A stretch of 63,548 nt of DNA from JBBKWH01 sp037968855 (GTDB taxonomy: Bacteria; Pseudomonadota; Gammaproteobacteria; Pseudomonadales; Moraxellaceae), in contig JBBKWH010000030.1 in NCBI GenBank assembly GCA_037968855.1, positions 1-63,548 of the forward strand, written 5' to 3'. A model generated the notes under the pieces. It was not told the origin of the DNA. It saw only the letters and a program-made list of their open reading frames with translations, and did not search any database. Shown here one piece after another: positions 7,538-15,949 of this stretch; position 1 is the first letter of the stretch, and the number at the start of each line of letters is the position of its first letter. A program made the translations under genes and the position numbers.

Positions 7538-8782
7538 ATGACACCTGTGAGTAATGCCACGCCGCCTCATTCGTTAGAGGCTCAACGGCTCGCCGCGCTC
7601 AATGCCTATGGTCTCTTTGGCACAGCCTCAGAAGATCACTTTGATGAAATCGTGGCGCTAGCAGCAGAAATTTGTGGGACATCCACCGCATTAATGTCCT
7701 TGGTCGGTGAGGATATGCTCTGGTTTAAATCACGCTATGGCTATGTCAGTGAGTCTGCCCCGCGTGAAAACTCGTTTTGTAGCCATGCCATTTTGCATGA
7801 CGAGATGTTGATCGTCGAAGATGCCTTACGCGATGAGCGATTTGCCAACAATCCCACAGTCAACTGTCCAACAGGTGGCGTGCGTTTTTATGCAGGCGCT
7901 CCTCTGACCAATAGCGACGGCTTACGCATTGGGGTTATTTGCGCGATTGACGATCAGCCCAAACAGCTCTCTGCGCTGCAAATCAAAACCCTTCAGGTCT
8001 TGGCCAATCAAATTGTGGCGCAAATGGAGCTGCACAAATCGCTGCATCAGATGCATCTGTATACCGAAAAAATGAAGCAATTAAACGAAAACAAAGACAA
8101 GTTTTTTTCGATTATTGCTCATGATTTACGCGCGGCCTTCCATGGTATTTTGGGCTTTTCCGAGGTACTCGATACCGAGTTTGATGAACTAGACACCGAC
8201 GCCATCCGCAAAATTGCCAGCTATCTAAATCACTCCTCCCAATCGACCTTTAAGCTGCTTGAAAACTTGTTGGAATGGGCCATGCTCGAAAATGGCTCAA
8301 TGCGCTTTCGGCCTGATGTGATTCGCTTGGAGTCGATTATTGACACCGTGGTGACGGGTCTTGATTTATCTGCCACACAAAAGAAACTGTCCATCAGCTT
8401 TCAGGTAGACGCCAGCATTTTGGTATTCGCTGATACCCACATGATGCAGTCGTTGTTTCACAACTTAGTCTCTAACGCGATTAAATTTACCGATAGAGGT
8501 GGAAAAATCTCGATTAATCAGACCTTAGTCGACAAAATCGTACAGATCTCGATTGAAGATAACGGCATGGGCATGAGCGAGAGACAAATCCATGACTTGT
8601 TTAAAGTCGAGACCAGTCAAAGCACCAAAGGTACCTTGGGTGAAGTAGGTACAGGATTGGGGCTTTTGCTCTGCAAGCAGTTTATTGAGCAACATGGTGG
8701 CAGCATCTCGGTCAAATCCACATTAGGCCAAGGTTCTGCATTTTTGCTTACACTTCCACTGCACAGTCATAGTGAAATGTAA
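7538..8782 (+). CDS. GAF-domain sensor histidine kinase
   Basis: A protein of about 414 residues. The chosen ATG has AAGGA 10 bases upstream; an upstream frame would add a hydrophobic segment of doubtful reality. An N-terminal GAF domain (about residues 15-170) includes WFKSRYG, FCSHAIL and a GVICAIDD strand, as in GAF kinases that sense small molecules or light. The kinase core has the H box FFSIIAHDLR with the phospho-accepting His, the N box HNLVSNAIKF, and G boxes DNGMGM and GTGLGLLLC. There is no membrane segment with this start, so it should be cytoplasmic. No response regulator gene is adjacent, so the partner is elsewhere. Confidence 0.9.
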   Translation: MTPVSNATPPHSLEAQRLAALNAYGLFGTASEDHFDEIVALAAEICGTSTALMSLVGEDMLWFKSRYGYVSESAPRENSFCSHAILHDEMLIVEDALRDERFANNPTVNCPTGGVRFYAGAPLTNSDGLRIGVICAIDDQPKQLSALQIKTLQVLANQIVAQMELHKSLHQMHLYTEKMKQLNENKDKFFSIIAHDLRAAFHGILGFSEVLDTEFDELDTDAIRKIASYLNHSSQSTFKLLENLLEWAMLENGSMRFRPDVIRLESIIDTVVTGLDLSATQKKLSISFQVDASILVFADTHMMQSLFHNLVSNAIKFTDRGGKISINQTLVDKIVQISIEDNGMGMSERQIHDLFKVETSQSTKGTLGEVGTGLGLLLCKQFIEQHGGSISVKSTLGQGSAFLLTLPLHSHSEM

Positions 8783-8892
8783 GTAAGTGTGAGACTTCAC
8801 ATTATTGTTTGTAGTCACAAGTACTTAGACGATTGAAACCACACCAAATCAGGCTCATAGATACATTGTTACCTTTGGGAAGATCACACACC

Positions 8893-9108
8893 ATGCGTAC
8901 CAATATTGAAATTGACGATCAGTTAATGGGTCAAGTTCTACAGATTACTGGCCTACGCACCAAGCGCGAGGCTGTCGAACACGCCTTGCAAACCCTGCTG
9001 CGTCTTAAACAGCAAGAACAACTCAAACGCTATCGTGGTGAGCTGGCAACACCGCCGCCTCAGTCACGATCTCCTCAGCATAGCCATGAGGCCCAAGAGA
9101 CCCTATGA
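8893..9108 (+). CDS. VapB-type antitoxin
   Basis: A 71-residue protein beginning MRTNIEIDDQLM, the ribbon-helix-helix strand of VapB antitoxins (VapB_antitoxin_2 type), followed by helices with TKREAVEHALQTLL. The C-terminal tail is polar and Pro/Gln-rich and would wrap the toxin. Its stop overlaps the start of the PIN-domain gene by 4 bases (ATGA), the usual coupled arrangement. The start has GGGAAG about 10 bases upstream. Such antitoxins repress their operon with the toxin as co-repressor. Confidence 0.9.
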   Translation: MRTNIEIDDQLMGQVLQITGLRTKREAVEHALQTLLRLKQQEQLKRYRGELATPPPQSRSPQHSHEAQETL

Positions 9109-9509
9109 CCCTAGTCGATGCCAAAGTCTGGATTGATTACTTTAATGGCTTAGCCACACCAGCCACCCAACAGTTAGACCAAATGTTAGGCGAGGAGTTG
9201 CTGTACATCGACGACTTAAGTTTGGCCTATGTGCTAAAGCATTTGGGGCCAGCCGGTCATATGCTCAGCGATTGGCTACTACATGCCATCCCCATCATTT
9301 CGATTGGGGGTACACAGATGGCTATTCGTGCCAGTCAATATATGCGCCAACTGAGCGAGCGAGGGCTTCGGTCCTCATCCTGTGATGAAGCGCATATTTT
9401 AGATGGTTTTGTCGCGGCGTACTGTATTGAGCATGGCCATACGTTGTTGTTCACAGATCAAGCCTTTTGGCCCTATGTCCAGCACTTTGGACTCAAAACG
9501 CCGACTTAA
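9105..9509 (+). CDS. PIN-domain VapC-type toxin with a changed active-site position
   Basis: A 134-residue PIN-domain protein. The opening VDAKVWIDYFNG gives the first active-site Asp (Asp5); ILDGFVAAYCIEHGHTLLFTD gives Asp100 and Asp118. In VapC proteins of this subfamily the second helix reads close to LAEVLQG with an acidic metal ligand; here it is LAYVLKH, so that Glu is replaced by Tyr42. One of the four acidic residues that hold the catalytic metal therefore appears to be missing. The toxin may be weakened or dead as an RNase while still binding VapB. It is translationally coupled to vapB and followed by a terminator. Confidence 0.88.
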   Translation: MTLVDAKVWIDYFNGLATPATQQLDQMLGEELLYIDDLSLAYVLKHLGPAGHMLSDWLLHAIPIISIGGTQMAIRASQYMRQLSERGLRSSSCDEAHILDGFVAAYCIEHGHTLLFTDQAFWPYVQHFGLKTPT

Positions 9510-9554
9510 GACAGTAATGCCAGTCAGTTACAGTGAGTAAAAGCCACAGTGAAT

Positions 9555-9594
9555 AAAAAAGCTCCACAGCAATCTACGCCGTGGAGCTTTTTTT
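9555..9594. terminator. Terminator after vapBC
   Basis: Perfect 13-bp stem AAAAAAGCTCCAC/GTGGAGCTTTTTT with a 13-base loop and a T tract. It also stands at the 3' end of the convergent crotonase gene and may serve both. Confidence 0.85.
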
Positions 9595-9656
9595 AAATGA
9601 CAGACATCAAGCTTAAACCATCGGTTTTACTGATGTTCTCAGCCGATACTGTTGGC

Positions 9657-10550
9657 TTAATTTGTGCCATTCCACCATGGATAAAATGCTGGCATCTCTG
9701 AGGCTTTACCCGCAAATTGCGTATCGCGTTTTTCAAGAAAACTATTCACGCCTTCTTTACCATCGGCAATGCTGGTGTAGAACATGGCCAGCGAGTCGAC
9801 GTTATGCGCGGTGCGTGGATGCTCGGCAGCACTATTGCGATACATCATCTGACGCGCCAATGCGATGGCCACCGCAGATCGGCCTTCAACAAATTTGCGG
9901 GCCATGGCCTGTGCCGCAGGGAGCAAATCTTCTGGGGCATATTTGGCTTTGGCCAAGCGACCTTGCACGGCCTCATCTGCACCAAAGATATCGGTGCTAT
10001 ATACCCATTCCAATGCTTGCGAGATCCCCACAATACGCGGCAAAAACCAACTAGAGCATGCTTCTGGCACAATACCCAACTTGCCAAACACAAAACCGAT
10101 CTTGGCTTTTTCGCTAACCAATCGAATATCCATCGGTAGGGTCATGGTTGCGCCAATTCCGACCGCAGCACCGTTAATGGCACCGATGACTGGTTTTTTG
10201 CAGTCAAAAATCGCCAAGACCACACGGCCACCCGTATCACGCACGCCATTAAAAATTTCTGGCTCTTCACTACGCTGTTGCATGTCGATTAATGTCGGCT
10301 CTAGGCTTTCGTCCAAGCCAAACACATTGCCTTCTTTCGACAAATCCATACCAGCACAAAACGCACGGCCAGCACCCGTCACCACAATTGCGCCAATCGC
10401 ATCGTCTTCGCTGGCTTTTTTAAAAAAATCGACCAGCTCGTTGGCCATCTCGACGGTGAAGGCATTCATCTGTTCGGGACGGTTTAAGGTTAAGGTACAA
10501 ACGCGATTGTCATTGGCCACGGCCAAAGTGTGATAGTTGGTATACGGCAT
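9657..10550 (-). CDS. Enoyl-CoA hydratase/isomerase family protein
   Basis: A 297-residue crotonase-fold enzyme. The start MPYTNYHTL has AGGA 7 bases upstream. The CoA-binding oxyanion-hole segments are AFCAGMDLS and GAINGAAVGIGATMTL; the second catalytic region FGKLGIVPEACSSWFLPRIVG has Glu at the usual position for a hydratase. The length and insert resemble stand-alone enoyl-CoA hydratases of fatty-acid breakdown, not the fused FadB. No neighbouring beta-oxidation gene suggests a pathway, so the exact substrate is open. Confidence 0.9.
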   Translation of the reverse strand: MPYTNYHTLAVANDNRVCTLTLNRPEQMNAFTVEMANELVDFFKKASEDDAIGAIVVTGAGRAFCAGMDLSKEGNVFGLDESLEPTLIDMQQRSEEPEIFNGVRDTGGRVVLAIFDCKKPVIGAINGAAVGIGATMTLPMDIRLVSEKAKIGFVFGKLGIVPEACSSWFLPRIVGISQALEWVYSTDIFGADEAVQGRLAKAKYAPEDLLPAAQAMARKFVEGRSAVAIALARQMMYRNSAAEHPRTAHNVDSLAMFYTSIADGKEGVNSFLEKRDTQFAGKASEMPAFYPWWNGTN

Positions 10551-10697
10551 GGGTGCGTCCTGCATGATCATCAAAAAAAGTTAGAGCTCGACTATAGACA
10601 ATGCTGCGGTTCTTTTCGACCCCCAAGGCTTTTCGCCCCCTTGCCCCGCCTTGACGAGCGCCTTACACTCATCTGCTATTTGTTGCTGTGAGGCCTT

Positions 10698-11858
10698 GTG
10701 TCCATCGTGGTTCTATCCGCTGCATCTGACTCCGTTGGAATCGTCACGCCTCGCTGCGAGCATTTTGCTGATCCCTTATTATTGGAGTGTGGCCGTACCT
10801 TGCCGCATTTTGACCTGATGGTCGAAACCTACGGTACGCTCAACGCCGATGCCTCCAATGCCATTTTGATTTGTCATGCCTTGTCTGGTAGCCACCATGC
10901 AGCCGGTTATCAACACGAATCTGATAGCAAAGCGGGCTGGTGGGACGCCTGTATTGGCCCTAACAAAGCGATTGATACCAATCGGTTCTTTGTGGTCTCG
11001 ACCAACAATATTGGCGGCTGCCATGGCTCAACCGGCCCGACCTCAATCAATCCGGATACTGGTGTGGTGTATGGGCCAGACTTTCCACTGGTCACAGTGC
11101 GCGACTGGGTGCGGGTACAAGCCATGCTGGCTGACCGTATGGGTATTGCCGCGTGGTATGCGGTGGTCGGCGGCAGTCTTGGCGGCATGCAAGCACAACA
11201 ATGGGCAGTGGATTTTCCGCAGCGGCTCAAGCACTGCGTGGTGATTGCCAGCACACCCAAGCTATCAGCGCAAAATATTGCCTTTAATGAAGTGGCACGT
11301 CAGTCGATTTTGTCTGATCCCGATTTTTGTGGCGGACGTTATCTAGAAAACGACACCTATCCACGGCGCGGCTTGATTTTGGCGCGGATGGTCGGTCATT
11401 TGACCTATTTAACCGACGATGCCATGAAGCAAAAATTTGGCCGTGATTTAAAATCTGGCAAGTTTATGTATGGCTATGACGTGGAATTTCAGGTTGAAAG
11501 CTATTTGCGCTATCAAGGTGAGCAATTTAGCAAAAACTTCGATGCCAATACCTATTTGATCATGACCAAAGCATTAGATTATTTTGATCCCTCCCGCGAA
11601 TATGACGAGCAATTAACCCAAGCCTTGGCACGCGCCACCTGTCGCTTTTTGGTGGTGTCATTTACCACTGACTGGCGCTTTGCCCCAGAACGCTCGCAAG
11701 AGATCGTCAATGCCTTAATCGCCAATGGACAGCCTGTCAGTTATATTGATGTCGATGCGCCACAAGGTCATGACGCGTTTTTGTTTCCGATTCCGCGCTA
11801 TGTCGATGCGATACGGGCTTTTTTGAACACCAATGAGGCGCCCACTCATGCGGCTTGA
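10698..11858 (+). CDS. metX: MetX, homoserine O-acyltransferase (acetyl or succinyl)
   Basis: A 386-residue alpha/beta hydrolase starting at GTG. Family marks are HALSGSHHAAG, NNIGGCHGSTGP, the nucleophile elbow GGSLGGMQAQQWA with catalytic Ser, then TTDWRFAPERS with Asp and PQGHDAFL with His. It acylates homoserine in methionine synthesis. Whether it uses acetyl-CoA or succinyl-CoA cannot be read safely from sequence. It overlaps metW by 11 bp, a pairing usual in Proteobacteria. Confidence 0.95.
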   Translation: MSIVVLSAASDSVGIVTPRCEHFADPLLLECGRTLPHFDLMVETYGTLNADASNAILICHALSGSHHAAGYQHESDSKAGWWDACIGPNKAIDTNRFFVVSTNNIGGCHGSTGPTSINPDTGVVYGPDFPLVTVRDWVRVQAMLADRMGIAAWYAVVGGSLGGMQAQQWAVDFPQRLKHCVVIASTPKLSAQNIAFNEVARQSILSDPDFCGGRYLENDTYPRRGLILARMVGHLTYLTDDAMKQKFGRDLKSGKFMYGYDVEFQVESYLRYQGEQFSKNFDANTYLIMTKALDYFDPSREYDEQLTQALARATCRFLVVSFTTDWRFAPERSQEIVNALIANGQPVSYIDVDAPQGHDAFLFPIPRYVDAIRAFLNTNEAPTHAA

Positions 11859-12441
11859 TCAACGCTTGGCCGAACGCTGGATTAAGCCACATTCCAAAGT
11901 TTTAGACTTAGGCTGTGGTGATGGCGAACTACTGGCCCACATGCAACGCAAACTGCATGTGCAAGGCTATGGCATCGAGATCGACGAAGCCAAAATCACC
12001 AGCGCCATTGGTCGGGGATTGTCGATCATTCAACAAGATCTAAATCAAGGACTTGGGCGCTTTGCTGATCAGAGTTTTGACTTTGTGGTGATGGCGCAAG
12101 CCTTACAGGCGGTCGAAGCCCCTGACAAACTATTATTAGATATGTTAAGAGTAGGACGGGAAGCGATTATTACCTTCCCCAACTTTGCGTATTGGAAGAC
12201 GCGTAGCTATCTGGGCTTTCGCGGCAAGATGCCGGTTTCCGAGGCCCTCCCCTACATGTGGTATGATACGCCCAATATTCATTTATGTACCTTCCGTGAT
12301 TTTGAAGCCCTGTGTCGGGCCAATCAGATCCGGATTATTAATCGTCTTGCGGTCAACGGAGATCAGCAAGGCAATCTATTCATGAAGCACTTACCCAACC
12401 TTTTGGGTGAAGTCGCGATTTATCGAGTAACCCGCGCATGA
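11848..12441 (+). CDS. metW: MetW, methionine biosynthesis protein
   Basis: A 197-residue protein with a class I SAM-dependent methyltransferase fold. The glycine-rich motif VLDLGCGDGELL (about residues 19-30) and motif II FDFVVMAQALQAV are clear. The start MRLDQRLAERW has GAGG upstream and lies inside the metX end. MetW associates with MetX and is required for efficient acylation of homoserine in several bacteria. It overlaps the next gene by 4 bases (ATGA). Confidence 0.95.
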   Translation: MRLDQRLAERWIKPHSKVLDLGCGDGELLAHMQRKLHVQGYGIEIDEAKITSAIGRGLSIIQQDLNQGLGRFADQSFDFVVMAQALQAVEAPDKLLLDMLRVGREAIITFPNFAYWKTRSYLGFRGKMPVSEALPYMWYDTPNIHLCTFRDFEALCRANQIRIINRLAVNGDQQGNLFMKHLPNLLGEVAIYRVTRA

Positions 12442-13019
12442 AAAAACTGTTTTGTATTCTGGCTCTGTCTTCTGCATCACTCTTTGCACATGCCGAGCTA
12501 ATTTCTAACGTACCTGAAGGCTCAATCTACGCCTCCATGCCATTGGCCGAGCTACAAGCGGCTGCCACGCAAGGTAACGTCAACGCCCAGTTCTATCTGG
12601 CCAACCGCTTTAAAGCGGGTAAAGGCACCGATCAAGATATGCGCCAAGCCTTTAGCTGGTACATGAAAGCAGCCCAACAAGGTGCTGCACCCGCCCAACT
12701 GAATGTTGGCCAAATGTACGCACAAGGCCGTGGCGTGAATCGCGACATGATTCAAGCCAAAACATGGCTACAAAAAGCCGCCAAGCAAGGCGACAACCGC
12801 GCCAGCTATAACTTGGCATTGTTAGAAGAACGCGAAATGAACCTGTCGGATGCCTACAAGTGGTACGACGTGTCGTCTCGTGAAGGCATGCTCGACAGCC
12901 AAGTCAAAGACCGCGCCCAAGACAAGATTCGTAAACTAGCGGCCAACTTATCGCCACAAGACCAACAAAGCGCCCGTCAGCGTGCTGACCGTTGGTTACA
13001 AGAGCCTGTTCGCCAATAA
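12438..13019 (+). CDS. Sel1-repeat periplasmic protein
   Basis: A 193-residue protein. Residues 1-19 form a signal peptide (MKKLFCILALSSASLFAHA, cut after AHA). The mature part has about three Sel1-type repeats, recognised by NAQFYLANRFKAGKG, PAQLNVGQMYAQGRG and ASYNLALLEE, each with the A-G-G spacing of the family. These helical solenoids usually bind other proteins. It is translationally coupled to metW by ATGA, although an envelope protein has no obvious role in methionine synthesis. A terminator follows. Confidence 0.85.
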   Translation: MKKLFCILALSSASLFAHAELISNVPEGSIYASMPLAELQAAATQGNVNAQFYLANRFKAGKGTDQDMRQAFSWYMKAAQQGAAPAQLNVGQMYAQGRGVNRDMIQAKTWLQKAAKQGDNRASYNLALLEEREMNLSDAYKWYDVSSREGMLDSQVKDRAQDKIRKLAANLSPQDQQSARQRADRWLQEPVRQ

Positions 13020-13052
13020 GCCAATAATCAATGCGTTATGCATGATCAAGAC

Positions 13053-13079
13053 AAATGCCCGTGAGTCGGGCATTTTTTA
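13053..13079 (+). terminator. Terminator after the Sel1 gene
   Basis: Stem AAATGCCCG/CGGGCATTT with a 5-base loop and a T tract. It closes the metX-metW-sel1 unit. Confidence 0.85.
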
Positions 13080-13110
13080 TGGAAAATCTTAACCAACATA
13101 CGGAGCGTGA

Positions 13111-13743
13111 ATGATGACATGGCGCACGATTTTAACCGCTGATCAACTGGTCATGGCCAGCAACAACCAAGGCAAACTACGCGAATTTCGCCAGATGTTT
13201 GAGCATTCACAGCTTCCGGTCACGGTCAAAACCCAAGCTGAGTTAGGCATTGAAGATGCGATTGAAGACGGCTTAAGCTTTGTCGAAAACGCCTTGATCA
13301 AAGCTCGTCATGCCTCGCGTTTGTCTGGATTACCAGCACTGGCCGATGATTCTGGTTTATGTGTCCCGATCTTGGGCGGTGCACCGGGGATTTATTCGGC
13401 GCGCTTTGGCGGTGAACATGGCAATGACGCGCTCAACAATCAAACCTTACTCGACAAGTTATTGCCTCATCGCAACGACCAGCCGATTGCAGGCATGTTT
13501 GTCTGTGTGCTGGCACTGGTTCGGCATAGCGAAGACCCTTTGCCGATCATTTGCCAAGGGCTGTGGCATGGCGAAATTCTGTCCGAAATACGTGGTGATG
13601 GTGGCTTTGGTTATGATCCGCTTTTTTGGTTGCCGGAATTAGGCAAAACCAGCAGCGAGCTAGAAAAGTCGCATAAAAATCGCATCAGCCATCGCGGTCA
13701 GGCCATGACACAGTTTCGCCAGATGCTCAGCTCGTCGATTTGA
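13111..13743 (+). CDS. rdgB: RdgB/HAM1, XTP/dITP diphosphatase
   Basis: A 210-residue protein that removes deaminated purine triphosphates (XTP, dITP, ITP). The phosphate-binding start MASNNQGKLREF and the metal site ADDSGL with its catalytic Asp are present. GAPGIYSARFGG and GDGGFGYDPLF complete the family pattern, and the C-terminal KSHKNRISHRGQA is the usual Lys/Arg/His motif. Start at ATG after GGAG; a second ATG follows immediately. Confidence 0.96.
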   Translation: MMTWRTILTADQLVMASNNQGKLREFRQMFEHSQLPVTVKTQAELGIEDAIEDGLSFVENALIKARHASRLSGLPALADDSGLCVPILGGAPGIYSARFGGEHGNDALNNQTLLDKLLPHRNDQPIAGMFVCVLALVRHSEDPLPIICQGLWHGEILSEIRGDGGFGYDPLFWLPELGKTSSELEKSHKNRISHRGQAMTQFRQMLSSSI

Positions 13744-13842
13744 TCTTACCTTGTGGTGTGTTGCCCTATCAACGATCCATCGCTGTCATACCATGGTCAT
13801 CCTATGGCAGGATTGTGCATGGTTTATTGATCGGTCATTGAT

Positions 13843-14853
13843 ATGCAAAAACCGATTCCCTTGTCCTATGGTGCAGACGCGTCCGGACTGATTTGTTGCT
13901 ATGCCTTTAATGAAGATGGCAGCCGCTCCTTAGACTCTGGTGCGTTAACCGACTGGCTCAGTCAGACCGACACATCCGATGAGCTAATCTGGATGCATCT
14001 CAACCTGAGTCCCGCCAGCGCCGAGCTGTGGCTTCGACAACATTTGCAACTGCCCGAGACGTTTTTTGATGCCTTGCACGAAGGGGTTCGCGCCACACGA
14101 ATTGAGCGTGCTGACGATGCCTTGATCGCCGTCATGAACGATGTACTGTTTGATTTTAGCTTTGATGCCTCAGATATTTCCACGCTATGGCTGGCTGTCA
14201 CGCCGCGTATTGTAGTCACTGCACGCTTGCGGCCGTTGCGCTCAATTGATCGCTTGCGGGTTGCGGTCAAAGAAGGTGAATGCTTTGCATCAACCACTGC
14301 GATTTTGGTGCATTTATTGCGTGATCAGGCCGATGTATTGACCTTGATTGTGCGGGATATTGCCGATAAAACCGATCAAATTGAAGATCACTTACTGGCC
14401 AATCGCTTAGATCAGCATCGGGCCAATTTGGGCACGATGCGGCGTTTGCTGGTTCGCTTACAGCGACTGCTTGCACCAGAGCCATCAGCATTGTTTCGCC
14501 TGCTCAATCGTCCGCCGCTATGGATCAATGATGATGATAGGCAAGACCTGCGCCAATCAACCGAAGAATTTGCCACGGTGATTCAAGAAATTATCGCCCT
14601 ACAAGAACGGATTAAGCTGCTCCAAGAAGAAATCGCCGCACAGATTAACGAGCAAACCAACCGCAGTTTGTTTGTGCTGACCACGGTGTCGGTGTTGGCG
14701 CTACCGATCAATATTATTGCTGGTTTTTTGGGCATGAATGTTGGTGGTATTCCATTGACCGACAGTCCACATGGCTTTTGGGTGATTGTGTTGATCGTGG
14801 CCAGCTTTACTGCGGTGGCGGTGTATTGGGTGTTTGGGCGTGGGCGAGATTAA
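13843..14853 (+). CDS. zntB: ZntB-type zinc transporter (CorA superfamily)
   Basis: A 336-residue membrane protein. A large N-terminal cytoplasmic domain and a long helix lead to two membrane segments near the C terminus (about residues 275-295 and 308-330). Between them stands the pore signature GMNVGGIPL, in which the GMN motif of CorA is followed by GGIP as in ZntB. It forms a pentamer and transports Zn2+, by present evidence inward with protons. Monocistronic. Confidence 0.9.
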   Translation: MQKPIPLSYGADASGLICCYAFNEDGSRSLDSGALTDWLSQTDTSDELIWMHLNLSPASAELWLRQHLQLPETFFDALHEGVRATRIERADDALIAVMNDVLFDFSFDASDISTLWLAVTPRIVVTARLRPLRSIDRLRVAVKEGECFASTTAILVHLLRDQADVLTLIVRDIADKTDQIEDHLLANRLDQHRANLGTMRRLLVRLQRLLAPEPSALFRLLNRPPLWINDDDRQDLRQSTEEFATVIQEIIALQERIKLLQEEIAAQINEQTNRSLFVLTTVSVLALPINIIAGFLGMNVGGIPLTDSPHGFWVIVLIVASFTAVAVYWVFGRGRD

Positions 14854-14946
14854 GGCGGGGACGATTGTTAAAGACATTCAGTTAAGGAAAAAAATTACGG
14901 CGCAGATTGCTGTGGAGTTTCTTATTAAGGTGAAATAGCAAGTCTT

Positions 14947-14972
14947 CTTACTTTTGACGCACCAAAAGTAAG
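14947..14972. repeat. Perfect 10-bp inverted repeat between convergent genes
   Basis: CTTACTTTTG, six bases, CAAAAGTAAG. It lies in the 203-bp space between zntB and the convergent NRDE gene, which otherwise shows nothing. The adjacent bases (GCAAAAGTGCG) repeat part of it. Similar CAAAAGTAAGCAAAAG strings recur between genes in Moraxellaceae as I remember them. It could be a terminator-like hairpin or a dispersed palindrome. Confidence 0.6.
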
Positions 14973-15056
14973 CAAAAGTGCGTTTTCGTGCAAAACTCGC
15001 CATCCATGGCTCGAACAATTGCACTCAGGCATCCCTGCAAACAGCACTTCATTCTC

Positions 15057-15872
15057 TTAAATGAACGGCGTTAATACCTCTTGTTGCCTGTGCCAAGGTC
15101 CAGTCATTTCCACCTGCCGCACCAGATCGATCCGATCAAGTTCGACAAAACGATAGCCCTGCCGTGTCAACGCCAACACGCTAGAGGTACGCGTGCCATA
15201 AATTGGCGATTCAATCAAAATCGGTGAGAGCATTTTTTCCCACTCGGTGCTAATGCCAGTCTCTGGCAGTTGATCATCTTCTGCTTGGCGTGGATCGGCC
15301 AGCACGTCCAATGCTACATTAATCCAATCCGAGGGCTGTGCCGGATCTGACCGATCAGAATTGACCTGACCAATTAATGGCAGCACCTCTTGGGTGACCC
15401 GCTGCCGCAGTCGCTCGACCTTGGGCCACGGTTGGTCAATCAACGCATTCGACAGCACATACAAGCCTGCTGCCAGCGGTGTGGGAGCCGTGCCACGATT
15501 ACTGACCACCACAGCTTGATCCAACGTACCCACGATCAGGTTAAAGGCGGGATAAGCCCGTAGATCAATCGCACGCGCATAATCCATTGGTGATTGATCT
15601 GATTGCAAATAATCGGCCACCAACTGACCACGCGACAGTACAGGGCCATCCTTGCTGATCGGCTCTCGATAGTTGGTTAGCACCGCCCAACGTCCGGCAG
15701 GATTAATGCCCAACCATGCGCCGCCCGATTGCAGATCACGTCCGGCAATGATCGGTGCATCTGACCATGCCGCCAATGCGGCCGTGGGCCGGTTGAGAAA
15801 TTCATCACGGTTATTCAGCAAAATAAGGGGCTGATCCGGCAGCACGTGCCACGCAATCGCAACGATACACAT
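15057..15872 (-). CDS. NRDE (TANGO2-type) family protein
   Basis: A 271-residue protein. The start MCIVAIAW matches the conserved N terminus of the family, with Cys2 as in N-terminal nucleophile enzymes. The name-giving motif LNNRDEFLNRP and GRDLQSGGAWLGIN follow, then VLTNYREP. TANGO2 homologues are linked to haem handling and membrane lipid homeostasis in eukaryotes; the bacterial role is uncertain. It is divergent from lgt. Confidence 0.88.
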   Translation of the reverse strand: MCIVAIAWHVLPDQPLILLNNRDEFLNRPTAALAAWSDAPIIAGRDLQSGGAWLGINPAGRWAVLTNYREPISKDGPVLSRGQLVADYLQSDQSPMDYARAIDLRAYPAFNLIVGTLDQAVVVSNRGTAPTPLAAGLYVLSNALIDQPWPKVERLRQRVTQEVLPLIGQVNSDRSDPAQPSDWINVALDVLADPRQAEDDQLPETGISTEWEKMLSPILIESPIYGTRTSSVLALTRQGYRFVELDRIDLVRQVEMTGPWHRQQEVLTPFI

Positions 15873-15949
15873 CGGCAGGTCACAACCTCGCAAGAGTAGA
15901 TCGGCTAGAATGCCCCATCTTTCTGCTGGCAACAATGACGAGGACGTTC

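Noticed and set aside
9865..10533. 222-residue plus-strand frame opposite the crotonase gene
   Set aside because: Antisense to a clear enzyme; sequence rich in Ala, Pro and Ser as expected of a mirror frame.
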